Positions 52,931 to 61,630 of a DNA stretch of 64,000 nt are shown here, in pieces. The stretch is from Planctomycetota bacterium (GTDB lineage: Bacteria > Planctomycetota > UBA1135 > UBA2386). The DNA lies in contig JANQJF010000075.1 in the NCBI GenBank assembly GCA_028281765.1, positions 94,731 through 158,730 on the forward strand, given 5' to 3'. How positions within the stretch are numbered: position 1 is the stretch's first letter; each line of letters opens with the position of its first letter. Below the pieces are notes generated by a model. That model ran no database searches. It was given only the letters and a program-made list of their open reading frames with translations, and had not been told where the DNA came from. Position numbers and translations under genes: made by a program.

Positions 52931-53820
52931 GGTTCTCTGATCGCGACCGGCTTCGCTCGCGGCGGCCGCAGCCAGAGCACCGGCGTGTTGTCGACGTAGG
53001 CGCGGTAGTCGGGATCCTCACCCCACTTCTCTTCGGCGCGGGTCTCGAGCGGCGGGATGCCGCTGGCCTGCGTGAGCAGTAGATAGACGAACATCGGCGA
53101 GATCAGCGTCACGTATTGCCAGCCGGACAGCACCGGGAACGCGATGACCGCGATACCGATCCAGAGGATCACTTCGCCGCAGTAGTTCGGGTGGCGCGAC
53201 CACGCCCACAGGCCGGTCGACACGAATCGGTCGGCGTTTGCAGGATCGCTACGGAACGCGCTCTTCTGCCGGTCGGCGATGACCTCGATACCAAACCCGA
53301 GCAGCCAGATCGCGCCACCCACGATCGCGAAAATGCCGAGCGGCTGAGTCGTGGCAGCGGTGGCGGCGGCGATGGCACAGCACAGCGTGAGGAACGCCCA
53401 CAACGCCTGCAGCGTCCAGGCCATCAGGAACTGGCCGAAGTCCTGCTTCACCTCGTCGAAGCGACGGTCCGAGCCGGCGCGGTGGATGCGCACGAACAAG
53501 AACGAGCCGAGACGTAGAGCCCAGATGGCGGGGAGTCCGGCGAGCAGCCAGCCGCGCGGGTCGAGATCGGTCAGCAAGGCGACGCACGCGATCAGGCTCA
53601 GGTAGGTGAGGCTGCCCGTGAGGTCGTAGTAGCGTTCGCTGCGGGATGTCCAGGCGGGAACGAATGCGGCCCAGTTGATCGCGAATGCGATCACCGCGCA
53701 GAGCAACGGGATCGGAAAGCCGCCGGCAGCGGCGCTGCCCTGGCTCGCCGACCACGCCACACCTCCCGCCACGAGGGCGCATCCGGCGACGACGGCGATG
53801 GCTGTGGTGGAATTCTGCAT
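52924..53820 (-). CDS. DUF1295 (steroid 5-alpha-reductase-like) membrane protein
   Basis: A 298-residue integral membrane protein with about 7-8 hydrophobic segments. SERYYDLTGSLTYLS, RLGSFLFVRIHRAGSDRRFDEV and FVSTGLWAWSRHPNYCGEVILWIGI are the DUF1295 signatures, a family related to steroid 5-alpha-reductases and ICMT. It should reduce a lipid or isoprenoid double bond with NADPH; the substrate is unknown. Its 3' end overlaps the convergent DCC gene by 7 bp. Confidence 0.93.
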   Translation of the reverse strand: MQNSTTAIAVVAGCALVAGGVAWSASQGSAAAGGFPIPLLCAVIAFAINWAAFVPAWTSRSERYYDLTGSLTYLSLIACVALLTDLDPRGWLLAGLPAIWALRLGSFLFVRIHRAGSDRRFDEVKQDFGQFLMAWTLQALWAFLTLCCAIAAATAATTQPLGIFAIVGGAIWLLGFGIEVIADRQKSAFRSDPANADRFVSTGLWAWSRHPNYCGEVILWIGIAVIAFPVLSGWQYVTLISPMFVYLLLTQASGIPPLETRAEEKWGEDPDYRAYVDNTPVLWLRPPRAKPVAIREPH

Positions 53821-53892
53821 TGGACCGGCCTCCGGCGGAGGCTGTGGGGTTTTTCGTCCGGCCCGGGTGTGCTGGATGCGGGATTCCGCGCG

Positions 53893-55770
53893 TCAGCGGT
53901 TGAACGGGACCTCGTTGATCCAGCGGTATCCGCGCCGACGCACGAGGTGTTTGTCTTCGGGATCCTCTTCGGAGGAGGACTCGGCTTCTTCTGGAGCGGG
54001 GTTTGTCAAGTGGTCCCAGATGTCGACCGCTCGCTGACCCATCGGGTAGAGGAAGCACGTGCTGATCACGAGCAGCTTCAGCGGCCAGCGGATCCACGCG
54101 AGTTTGCCCGTCCAGAAGTTCGGCGTGCCCTCGTCCACGCTGTTGCGGTTGCGCACGAAGAGATCGAGCATGCGTCGCGCGTCCGGCGTGAGAATCAGGA
54201 TCCCCATGAACAGCAGGTGGGTCGAGTAGATCTTGACCGGAACGTCGTAGCAGTAGTTGAGCATCGTGACGTTTGTCATGACTGCGATCGTCACGATCGC
54301 GCCGAGCACCGTGGTGCGACGCCAGATCAACAGCGCGGCGCCTACGACTTCGCCCATGCCGGCGAAGATCGTGTAGGGCCGCGATGCGCCCATGAACGCC
54401 CACACGACGCCCATCGGTGAGGTTTCGCCCCAGGTGCGCTGCATGCGCCATTCCGAGAGCTCCGCGAACTGGTTGCCGGCGAAGCTCACTTTGGCGAGGC
54501 CGTAGCCGAGCATCGCGAACGCGAGCACGTAGCGCAGGAACGTGCGCATCAGGTCGACCGAAGCATCCCGCGACGGCCAGCTCCGCCCGAACGCGGTCCA
54601 CAACGACGCGAACAGGCCCGACAGCACGAAGTAGCACAGGATCGTCATGTATCCCATCGTCGTGTCGCCGCTGCCGTTGGGCGGAACGAGCTCCTCTTCG
54701 ACCCCGAAGAAGATCTCGGCGACGAGCTGGGAGATCCACTCTTCGGATTCGGAGCCCGCTTCGCGCAGCCATCCGCTCGCTTCGAACAGGTACGACCGTG
54801 CATCACCCACGAACTCGAACCACTCGAAGCCGGACAGCCAGCCGGCGAACTGACCCATGCCTGTCAGCGCGCTCGAGAACGGGCCGGGGATGCAGTAGAG
54901 GATCCAGTAGCAGATAGTGAATCGCAGCGCGTACGTGCGCACCTTGCCGAGATCCCACGCCGGGACAGCGCCGTCCTCGGATTCGACGGGATCGCGTCGA
55001 TGCACGGGCCACATTCCGACGACGAACAGCGCCATCGCGATCAGCGGGAGCACGAGCCACCACGTCCAGAAGGACTGTTGCGGTGCGTCCGCCGCTTCGG
55101 CGAGTGCCTTCGCGACGCGCGGATCCATATTGGGACGCGTGCGACGTACCGTCGTCTCCCTCTTCTCCTTCGTGGCCTCGACTTCCTCGGGCGTGACCTC
55201 CTCGAACGACGCATCGTCGACCCAGACGAGGCCGTTGCCGATTACCAGCGCGCCGAGAATGATGCGCTCCGCGTCGTCGGCGACATCGAGCACGATCTCG
55301 TAGTGCTTCCAATCCCACGAGCGGATCGGTCGGTCGCCCATGTTGTCGAACGACCCCGTTCGTGGGCGACCCTGTTCGTCCTTCGTGAGGTCCACGCGCA
55401 TCCAGAGCTGTGCGCGTCCCTCGGACGTCAGCTCGGCCGTCTTCACGGCGGCGCGGAAGCGCAGCCGCTTCCCGCGCCACGGCGTTGCGTCGAGCCCTTG
55501 CGAGAGATTGCAGAACCCGTCGCCGCTGGCATTCGCGGCGTCGATGAACGCGCACTGCTCACCCTCGAACGCGTTCTCCGCGTCGAGCACCGCGGTCGCG
55601 CCGGTGCGGCCGTGGAAGAACCAGCCTTCCACCGCACCGCCCGGCTGTCCGTCTTCGAGCTTGGGGTTTTCGAGCTGCGACTTTCCTCCGCCCTGTGCGT
55701 GGGCCGAGGGGGTGAGCACGAGCAGCAACAGCGCCAACACGGGCGCGACCCGATGCAGCAGGTGTGTCAT
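53893..55770 (-). CDS. DoxX-like membrane protein with exported N-terminal lectin-like domain
   Basis: A 625-residue protein. ATG at 55770 starts a signal peptide (LHRVAPVLALLLLVLTPSAHAQ). Residues about 30-190 form a jelly-roll carbohydrate-binding-like domain (LENPKLEDGQPGGAVEGWFFHG ending in VWVDDASFEEV). A hydrophilic linker and about nine hydrophobic segments follow (240-590). The part LAFAMLGYGLAKV, TSPMGVVWAFMGASRPYTIFAGMGEVVGAALLIWRRTTVLGA, LNYCYDVPVKIYSTHLL fits a DoxX-like group. The function is unknown. The N-terminal domain would face the periplasm. Confidence 0.88.
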   Translation of the reverse strand: MTHLLHRVAPVLALLLLVLTPSAHAQGGGKSQLENPKLEDGQPGGAVEGWFFHGRTGATAVLDAENAFEGEQCAFIDAANASGDGFCNLSQGLDATPWRGKRLRFRAAVKTAELTSEGRAQLWMRVDLTKDEQGRPRTGSFDNMGDRPIRSWDWKHYEIVLDVADDAERIILGALVIGNGLVWVDDASFEEVTPEEVEATKEKRETTVRRTRPNMDPRVAKALAEAADAPQQSFWTWWLVLPLIAMALFVVGMWPVHRRDPVESEDGAVPAWDLGKVRTYALRFTICYWILYCIPGPFSSALTGMGQFAGWLSGFEWFEFVGDARSYLFEASGWLREAGSESEEWISQLVAEIFFGVEEELVPPNGSGDTTMGYMTILCYFVLSGLFASLWTAFGRSWPSRDASVDLMRTFLRYVLAFAMLGYGLAKVSFAGNQFAELSEWRMQRTWGETSPMGVVWAFMGASRPYTIFAGMGEVVGAALLIWRRTTVLGAIVTIAVMTNVTMLNYCYDVPVKIYSTHLLFMGILILTPDARRMLDLFVRNRNSVDEGTPNFWTGKLAWIRWPLKLLVISTCFLYPMGQRAVDIWDHLTNPAPEEAESSSEEDPEDKHLVRRRGYRWINEVPFNR

Positions 55771-55911
55771 GACCGTTCCGTCGAGTGCGAGGCCACGAAG
55801 TGGCGTGGCCAGGGGTATCGCGCACGGTAGCACGTTCGACGGATCGTGGCGCGGCGGGATCGTCGGGTGGCGTGGGCGGCGCGGCGAACTCGCCGCGCGG
55901 CACCTTGGAGT

Positions 55912-56541
55912 CTAGCTCTGGATGCCCTGGACGACTTGGTCCACGAGTTCTTCCACCTGCTTCGAGGTAGGGGAGGTGCCGTTCACCAGGAGCCGATACC
56001 AGACGGCTCCGGCCAACAGGTCCACCGTTCGTTCGAGGTCCACCCCTGACCGAACCTCGCCGCGCTCCACCGCGGCTTCCAGGATGCCGAGTGTGACCGC
56101 TCTTCGGCGACCGAGGAACTCCTCTCGGAACGTCTCGGCAACGCGTGAGTCGGATTGCGCCTCTGCCAGCAATCCCGCCAACGCGGGCCCTGCGGCGGTC
56201 TTCCGGTAGAAGCTACAGAGCTGCTTCCAGAGCTTCTTGAGGTCCATCGAGAGAGACCCACCGTCTGGAGGCGTCACGTGTCGGGCGGCGAGGCTCGAGT
56301 ACACCTCCATGAACAAGGCGGCTCGAGACGGCCACCAACGGTAGATCGTCTGCTTTCCGACTCCGGCCTGTTTGGCGATTCGCTCGATCGTGGCCTTCTG
56401 ATAGCCGACGTCCGCCAGGACTTCTTGCGCCGCATCCAGAATGGCCTCGTGGGCCTTCCCGCTCCGCTTGGGCCCCTCAGCGTGCCGGAAACGGCCGGTG
56501 TCAGCGGCGGCCGGGGCCGGCTTCCTGGTGCCTTCACTCAT
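55912..56541 (-). CDS. TetR-family transcriptional regulator
   Basis: A 209-residue TetR/AcrR-type repressor. The N-terminal helix-turn-helix is clear: ILDAAQEVLADVGYQKATIERIAKQAGVGKQTIYRWWPSRAALFMEVYS. The C-terminal domain fits the TetR_C_11-type ligand-binding fold (RVAETFREEFLGRRR). It faces the operon of 56655-59091 across a 113-bp divergent region with inverted repeats and a promoter, so it probably represses that operon and itself. The ligand is unknown. Confidence 0.94.
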   Translation of the reverse strand: MSEGTRKPAPAAADTGRFRHAEGPKRSGKAHEAILDAAQEVLADVGYQKATIERIAKQAGVGKQTIYRWWPSRAALFMEVYSSLAARHVTPPDGGSLSMDLKKLWKQLCSFYRKTAAGPALAGLLAEAQSDSRVAETFREEFLGRRRAVTLGILEAAVERGEVRSGVDLERTVDLLAGAVWYRLLVNGTSPTSKQVEELVDQVVQGIQS

Positions 56542-56584
56542 GTTTCGAGTCTAGGCGAGACGAAACGTATGGTCAACGCTTGAC
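56542..56584. promoter_or_regulatory. Inverted repeats at the TetR side of the divergent region
   Basis: Immediately upstream of the TetR ATG, GTTTC-GA-GTCT (56542-56552) pairs with AGAC-GAAAC (56558-56566) allowing a 2-nt bulge. GTCAA-CGC-TTGAC (56572-56584) is a perfect inverted repeat overlapping the -35 of the promoter at 56580. These are operator candidates for TetR or another regulator. Confidence 0.5.
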
Positions 56585-56608
56585 AAGACGAGACGGTGCG
56601 TCTAGAGT
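56580..56608 (+). promoter_or_regulatory. Sigma-70-type promoter of the AKR operon with internal palindrome
   Basis: A consensus -35 TTGACA (56580-56585), a 17-bp spacer and TAGAGT (56603-56608, 4 of 6 to TATAAT) form a good promoter, 46 bp upstream of the aldo/keto reductase ATG. The spacer holds AGACG-GTG-CGTCT (56591-56603), a perfect inverted repeat suited to TetR binding over RNA polymerase. Confidence 0.7.
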
Positions 56609-56654
56609 AAGCCATCGAGCGCACGAACGCGCGACCAACGACTCGAGCAGAGCC

Positions 56655-57539
56655 ATGAACGACCTGAACAACTTCCCGACTACATTCCGCATCGGTGGCG
56701 AACTGGAGGTCTCCCGCCTCGGCTACGGAGCGATGCGCCTCACCGGCCAGCCCGGAAACTTCGGGCCCTACGCGGATTGGGAGGGAGGGAAGACCCTCCT
56801 GCGAAGAGCCGTGGAGCTCGGAGTCGACTTCTTCGACACCGCTCTCCCGTACGGGCCCGGACACAGTGAGCGCATTCTTGCGGAGGCCCTAGGGGACCGA
56901 GGTGTGGTCATCGCCACGAAGGGTGGAGTCGACAAGCCGGCGCCCGGGAACATCATCACGGATGGGCGCCCCGAGACGATCCGCCGCCACGTCGACCGGA
57001 GCCTCGCGGCGCTCGACCGAGATCACATCGACCTCTATCAGCTCCATCGTGTCGATCCTGACACTCCGCTGGAGGACACGGTAGGGGAACTCGCACGCCT
57101 TCGGGAAAGCGGCAAGGTCCGCTTCCTCGGACTGTCGAACGTATCGCTCGAGCAGTACGAACTCGCGAAGTCGGTTACGCCGATCGAGTCGGTCCAGAAT
57201 CGCTTCAACGTTCTCGAACGGCAGGCGATGGAACTCGTGCGAGCGACCGCAAGGGACGGAGCAGCCTTCATCCCCTACGGTCCGCTCGGCGCGAGCCCGA
57301 TGAAACATGGCGCACCGCTTGCCGATTCGTCGAGTGCGCTTGCGGAGATCGGTCGAGAGCTCGGAGTCAGTGCCGGTCAAGTCGCGCTTGCGTGGCTGCT
57401 ACACGTCTCCTCGAACACGATCGTCATCCCGGCCACGACGAAGGTGGCGCACCTCGAAGAGAACGTTCAGGCGCTCGCCGTTCGCCTGAGTGAAGTGCAG
57501 ATCGCGCGCCTCGCTATCGGTGAGGAGGTGGCGCGATGA
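56655..57539 (+). CDS. Aldo/keto reductase
   Basis: A 294-residue (beta/alpha)8 aldo/keto reductase. The catalytic tetrad is complete: Asp61 (FFDTA), Tyr66 (LPYGPGHSE), Lys89 (VIATKGG) and His131 (LYQLHRVD). The NADPH-binding end (FIPYGPLGASP, TIVIPATTKVAHLEENVQAL) is also present. ATG at 56655 is chosen, 46 bp after the promoter; longer starts run into the promoter. It should reduce an aldehyde or ketone. The stop overlaps the next gene by 4 bp (ATGA), starting a four-gene operon under TetR control. Confidence 0.95.
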   Translation: MNDLNNFPTTFRIGGELEVSRLGYGAMRLTGQPGNFGPYADWEGGKTLLRRAVELGVDFFDTALPYGPGHSERILAEALGDRGVVIATKGGVDKPAPGNIITDGRPETIRRHVDRSLAALDRDHIDLYQLHRVDPDTPLEDTVGELARLRESGKVRFLGLSNVSLEQYELAKSVTPIESVQNRFNVLERQAMELVRATARDGAAFIPYGPLGASPMKHGAPLADSSSALAEIGRELGVSAGQVALAWLLHVSSNTIVIPATTKVAHLEENVQALAVRLSEVQIARLAIGEEVAR

Positions 57540-57982
57540 TCTCGCGAAACGTCCAACTGGTTGCGGACCATGTCTGCATTGGAGTGTCCGACCTCGACAG
57601 GGCTATCGCCTGGTATCAGCGGGTGCTCGGGTTCGAGGTCGACATCCGCTGGACGGTCCCCGAACTACCTGGATTCCGGCTGGCGTACGTCAAGAAGGGT
57701 GACTTCCGCATCGAACTGATCGACACGGGAGAGCGTGAGCTCCAGGAGCCAGCGCCCATGGGATTCGATGAGTTTCTGAGGCTTCCGGGGTTCTCCCACC
57801 TGTGCTTTCGCGTCGACGACGTCGATGCAGCGATAGAGGCCATTACTTCGGAAGGCGTACCGGCAGAGCTGCCGCCGACGGACTTTCCGGATGTCGGGAG
57901 GCGGGTGGCGTTCTTCCGTGATCTGGACGGCAATTACCTCGAACTCGCGGGTCCGATGAAGGGGGATCGGGGAGAGGCATGA
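57536..57982 (+). CDS. VOC (glyoxalase/dioxygenase) superfamily protein
   Basis: A 148-residue protein with one glyoxalase-like (VOC) domain: ADHVCIGVSDLDRAIAWYQRVLGFEV at the start and GFSHLCFRVDDVDAAIEAI, then VAFFRDLDGNYLELAGP at the end. His12-type and Glu metal ligands are in their expected places (DHVCIGV, SHLCF, YLELA). It may be a lyase, epimerase or dioxygenase; the substrate is unknown. ATG 57536 overlaps the aldo/keto reductase stop by 4 bp, and its own stop overlaps the next gene by 4 bp. Confidence 0.93.
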   Translation: MISRNVQLVADHVCIGVSDLDRAIAWYQRVLGFEVDIRWTVPELPGFRLAYVKKGDFRIELIDTGERELQEPAPMGFDEFLRLPGFSHLCFRVDDVDAAIEAITSEGVPAELPPTDFPDVGRRVAFFRDLDGNYLELAGPMKGDRGEA

Positions 57983-58215
57983 CTGCAATGACCACGAAGC
58001 CGGTCGCGTCGCCGCCGCGGTGGAAGGTCGCGATCTCCACTTGGCTCGTCATCTACCCGACCATCACGGCGTTGCTCTTGTTCGTTGGACCCTTCCTCGA
58101 GCCGCTACCGATTGCGCTGCGCAGCCTCGTCCTGACTGCTGTTCTCGTCCCCCTCATGACGTTTGCCCTCGTGCCTCTGATCACGCGAGCGCTTCGAACC
58201 TGGCTGCACAACTGA
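57979..58215 (+). CDS. Small two-helix membrane protein
   Basis: A 78-residue protein with two hydrophobic segments (WLVIYPTITALLLFVGPFL and LRSLVLTAVLVPLMTFALVPLIT) and basic ends. The text PPRWKVAISTWLVIYP and ALRSLVLTAVLVPLMTFALVPLITRALRTWL resembles the membrane tail normally found fused to antibiotic-biosynthesis-monooxygenase (ABM) domains, but here it stands alone. It starts by ATGA overlap in the VOC gene, so the protein is co-translated in the operon. Too small to assign a role. Confidence 0.85.
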   Translation: MTAMTTKPVASPPRWKVAISTWLVIYPTITALLLFVGPFLEPLPIALRSLVLTAVLVPLMTFALVPLITRALRTWLHN

Positions 58216-58227
58216 ACGGACCGAACC

Positions 58228-59091
58228 ATGACGACCTACTCACTGAACTTCGCTCCTCACATTGGTCTCAACGCTCCGGAAGACGGCTTGTTCGTCGAGC
58301 ATGCCGGTACGGAACCGATCGAGCAGATTCGCTTTGCGCACGAGCGCGGGTTCCGGGCGATCGAGGACAACTTCCTGAAGGCGCGGCCCTTGGCGACTCA
58401 ACGGGCCATCGCGTCAGAACTCGAGCGGTTGGACATGCGACTCGCCACGTTCGTTGCAACCTTCGAGACTGCGACTCCCGCCGGAGTTCCCTACGCCGCG
58501 GACGCGCTGAGTTTCGGCTCCGGAGAGAAGTCGGACCGGGAGGCTCTCGTCAAGATCGTGGCGGAGTCCGTGGAAGTCGCGAAACGAGTAGGCGCGCAGT
58601 ACTGCACGGTCCTTTCAGGCCCCGTGGATCTCGCCATTCCTCGGGACTACCAGACGGCAAACGCGATCGAGAACCTCAAGTGGTGCGCAGACGTGGCGGA
58701 GAAAGGGGGGCTCACCCTCGGCCTCGAACCGATCAATGCTCGAGAGTGGACCGGCACGTTCGTGACGACGATCCCTCACGCCTACCTCATCGCGAAGAGC
58801 GTCGACAGCGCGGCGTGCCGTGTGATCTTCGATGCCTACCACGTCCAGATCGAGACCGGCAGCGTGCTCGAGAACCTGGACTTGGCTTGGGACCAAGTGG
58901 GCTACGTCCAGATCGCGGATGCTCCGGGCAGGAACGAGCCCGGGACCGGGGAGATGAACTACCGCACGTTCCTCCGCGAACTGGCGGACCGCGGATTCGA
59001 CGGTTTCGTCGGTGTCGAACACGGCAAGTCGAAGCCGGGGAAGGAGGGGGAAGTCGCGGTGCTCGAGGCACTCGACGCGGTCGCACCGTGA
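58228..59091 (+). CDS. Hydroxypyruvate-isomerase-like TIM-barrel protein
   Basis: A 287-residue TIM-barrel isomerase. The ends VGYVQIADAPGRNEPGTGEMNYRTFLREL and LGLEPINAREW, RVIFDAYHVQIETG, GFVGVEHGKS are typical of the hydroxypyruvate isomerase (Hyi-like) group, with metal ligands Glu (GLEPIN), Asp (IFDAYHVQ) and Glu (VEHGKS). No signal peptide. It follows the small membrane protein by 12 bp and ends the operon. It may isomerise an aldehyde product of the upstream reductase. It ends 20 bp before the convergent oxidase gene. Confidence 0.92.
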   Translation: MTTYSLNFAPHIGLNAPEDGLFVEHAGTEPIEQIRFAHERGFRAIEDNFLKARPLATQRAIASELERLDMRLATFVATFETATPAGVPYAADALSFGSGEKSDREALVKIVAESVEVAKRVGAQYCTVLSGPVDLAIPRDYQTANAIENLKWCADVAEKGGLTLGLEPINAREWTGTFVTTIPHAYLIAKSVDSAACRVIFDAYHVQIETGSVLENLDLAWDQVGYVQIADAPGRNEPGTGEMNYRTFLRELADRGFDGFVGVEHGKSKPGKEGEVAVLEALDAVAP

Positions 59092-59111
59092 ACTCTCGCC
59101 GGTGATAGCGG

Positions 59112-60149
59112 TTACTTCACCGTTGCGCGCAGCTCCGTTCGAACGCGTCGTCCGAGGAACGCCAGCGCGACCGTCGCGACGATTGCGAAGAAGACGAACA
59201 CGCCGAAGCCCCCGACCGTCCACGCGCGTTCGTGGTGCTCGACGACGGTGTCGGTGGGCAATGCGCCCCAGCGTCGCGCCTCGCGCGCGCCGCCGATGCC
59301 GAGCAGCGACACGGTCCACGACAAGAGTGCGAGCTTCGGGTTCCTTGCCAGATGGAGCGCGCCGAAGACGGTCGCGGTGAGGGCGCCGAGACCCGCGAGC
59401 CAGAGCCACGGCGTGGAAGCCGCGCGGACCTCTCGGTACGTGGCCGAGCCGGTCCACAGTCCGCAACCGATGGCGACGACCGCGCCGAGGATCAGGAGCC
59501 CACGCAGCGTGGTCGCGGCGGCGTGCCGTTCTTCCTGCGGACGCCCGCGGAGCAGAAGCGTCGCGACGATCGCGAGTCCGGGCAACGACGCGGCGAGCAT
59601 CATCAGCGCGCGCGGCAGTAGTTCGGGCGCCGGGTAGAACCAGCGCGCGCTCGCGTAGAACGAGGACCACACGCCGCGATCCAGCGACAGGAGATGATTC
59701 TCGCTCCACGAGAAGCCGACGAACGCGACGCACGAGAACACGACGGCAGGCAACGCGCGTCCGAAGAGCGCGTGCTCGCGGATCCGCGTCGAACCCTTCT
59801 GCACGTAGAGCAAGTAGAACGCGACGATCAGCACCGGCAGCACGGCCATCCAGCGGTGGAACAGCAGGAGGTTCGCGGTGTAGAAGCCCTGCTGGTCGAG
59901 GATCTGGACGAACAGCAGCGGCGCGACACCGAGCGTGATCGTGACGCCCATCGCGAACGGCAGCCAGTCGACGAACAGCTTGCGGAGCACGCTGTCTCCC
60001 GCCGGCGCGACGAGGCCGCGCCACGCGAGGTAGGCGCTGCCGCCGAGGAGGAACTGCGCCGCGAGCAGGTGGATCGCGAACGTCACGATCATCAGGGTCG
60101 CATAGACGGCAGACGCCGCAGGCAGGTCGAACGGGAACAGCGCGGTCAT
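59112..60149 (-). CDS. bd-family oxidase small membrane subunit
   Basis: A 345-residue membrane protein with about eight hydrophobic segments, starting at ATG 60149 by 4-bp overlap with the stop of the large subunit, so the two are coupled. The N-terminal half (AIHLLAAQFLLGGSAYLAWRG, LPFAMGVTITLGVAPLLFVQILDQQGFYTANLLLFHRWM) echoes the large subunit's own first half. The mode is that of the second subunit of cytochrome bd-like oxidases whose second subunit is divergent from CydB. It probably stabilises the haems or binds the quinol/cytochrome side. Confidence 0.85.
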   Translation of the reverse strand: MTALFPFDLPAASAVYATLMIVTFAIHLLAAQFLLGGSAYLAWRGLVAPAGDSVLRKLFVDWLPFAMGVTITLGVAPLLFVQILDQQGFYTANLLLFHRWMAVLPVLIVAFYLLYVQKGSTRIREHALFGRALPAVVFSCVAFVGFSWSENHLLSLDRGVWSSFYASARWFYPAPELLPRALMMLAASLPGLAIVATLLLRGRPQEERHAAATTLRGLLILGAVVAIGCGLWTGSATYREVRAASTPWLWLAGLGALTATVFGALHLARNPKLALLSWTVSLLGIGGAREARRWGALPTDTVVEHHERAWTVGGFGVFVFFAIVATVALAFLGRRVRTELRATVK

Positions 60150-61567
60150 CGACCGTCCGCCTTCTGGTGCGCGCGTCCCGGCGCGGTGCCGGCTTCGTCG
60201 AGCCAAATCTGGTTGCGAACCAGGACGTCCGCGAGGTCCTCCGCACGCCACTCCGCCGGTCGGCCCGCGCGGTGCCACGACAGGTACTGCACGAGTGCCT
60301 CGAGTTCCTCGGCGTTGCCGGCGAACGGCGGCATGAACGGCTTGGTGTGCTGCAGCTTCGCTATGTTCATGCGCATCTGGTCCGTCTGCCACGGTCCGAC
60401 GAGGTGCAGCATCCCGTTGGCGCCGTCCATGGTGTGGCACACGCTGCACTGCAGTCGCATGACGCGCGCGCCGAGTTCGAGCTGCGAGTCGGGGACCTCT
60501 TCGCGGATCGGATACGGGTCGCGATGTGCCGAACCTTCGCGGCGCATGCGATCGACGTCCTCGCGCGTCAGCGAGTTCGAGAACAAGACTTCGCGCACCG
60601 TGTACGGCTTGCGCGAGCCTTCGCGCACGAACTCGCCCGCGCCGGTCGCGACGAACGCGAGCCCGACGAGCAGCGCCGCGGTGCCGACGTTCACGTAGAG
60701 CTTGCGGGCGAACAGTCCGACCACGGCATACACACCGAGCGCGGTCGACGTCGCGACGGCGCCGGCGAGGAACATGCTCATCGCGGGGCTGCCGCCGAGG
60801 AGCCAGGAGCGACTGTCCTCGGGGATCGTCGCGAGATACCACAGCCCGAGCAGCGGCATCGCCGCTGTCGGCAGGAAGAGGATGCTGAGGGACCGGATCA
60901 GTCGCGTCTTGTCCTCACGCGTCGCGGGGCCGCCGTCCGGATTGCGCAGCACGTGCACGACGAGAATCGCGACGAGCGCCGCGATCGTCGCGGCCGCGAA
61001 CGTGCGGTAGAGGAGCGAGGGCCAGAACGACGGGTTGAAGAACCCGTCCCACACGCCGCCGGACAGCAGCCATTCTCCCGGCGTCAGCTGCCACGACAGG
61101 ATCCCGTTGATCCAGAACAGGCTCATCCATCCGGCGACCGAATACGCGACGAGCAACAGCATGCGTGTGCTGTCCGTCAGTCGGTTGCGGTAGCGATAGA
61201 ACGCGTAGCCCGCCGCGACCTCGACGCCGAAGAACAGCCATTCTGTCGCCCACACCCAGTGGAACTCGTCGATCATCATCCCGATCGTGCGCGGGCTCAC
61301 CTGGATGCTCGTGAACCACATCGCGACGCCGGTGACCGCTCCGAGCACGAAGCTGACGAGCACCAGGACGGTGAAGAAGCCGTCGAGGAAGCGACGCGCG
61401 AGCTCGTCGCCGCGCTTCCACGCGCGCCACTGCAGCAAGCAGAGGACGAACCCGGCGCCGATTGCGAACTGGGCCAGAAAGACGTGGAAGATGCCCAGTC
61501 CTCCGATCGCCAGCCCCTTCATCAAGGGACCGTAGTCCTGGATCGGATAGAAGGCGAAGTCGCCCAT
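60146..61567 (-). CDS. Cytochrome bd-family oxidase large subunit with C-terminal haem c domain
   Basis: A 473-residue protein with nine or ten hydrophobic segments in residues 1-315. GGLGIFHVFLAQFAIGAGF and TGVAMWFTSIQVSP mark the CydA-like haem-binding helices. After the membrane part comes a cytochrome c domain with CSVCH near residue 372 and MPPFAGN further on as a likely Met-ligand region. Canonical CydA lacks haem c and oxidises quinol; variants with haem c (described as the OR-C group) are proposed to take electrons from cytochrome c or other haem carriers. The missing quinol-binding Q-loop fits that. Start is ATG 61567. Confidence 0.9.
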   Translation of the reverse strand: MGDFAFYPIQDYGPLMKGLAIGGLGIFHVFLAQFAIGAGFVLCLLQWRAWKRGDELARRFLDGFFTVLVLVSFVLGAVTGVAMWFTSIQVSPRTIGMMIDEFHWVWATEWLFFGVEVAAGYAFYRYRNRLTDSTRMLLLVAYSVAGWMSLFWINGILSWQLTPGEWLLSGGVWDGFFNPSFWPSLLYRTFAAATIAALVAILVVHVLRNPDGGPATREDKTRLIRSLSILFLPTAAMPLLGLWYLATIPEDSRSWLLGGSPAMSMFLAGAVATSTALGVYAVVGLFARKLYVNVGTAALLVGLAFVATGAGEFVREGSRKPYTVREVLFSNSLTREDVDRMRREGSAHRDPYPIREEVPDSQLELGARVMRLQCSVCHTMDGANGMLHLVGPWQTDQMRMNIAKLQHTKPFMPPFAGNAEELEALVQYLSWHRAGRPAEWRAEDLADVLVRNQIWLDEAGTAPGRAHQKADGR

Positions 61568-61630
61568 GAGGGAGGAATCGCCGGCGGACGCGGCTATTTC
61601 GCCGCGTCTCGCGTTTCTGCGCGGGCGGGA

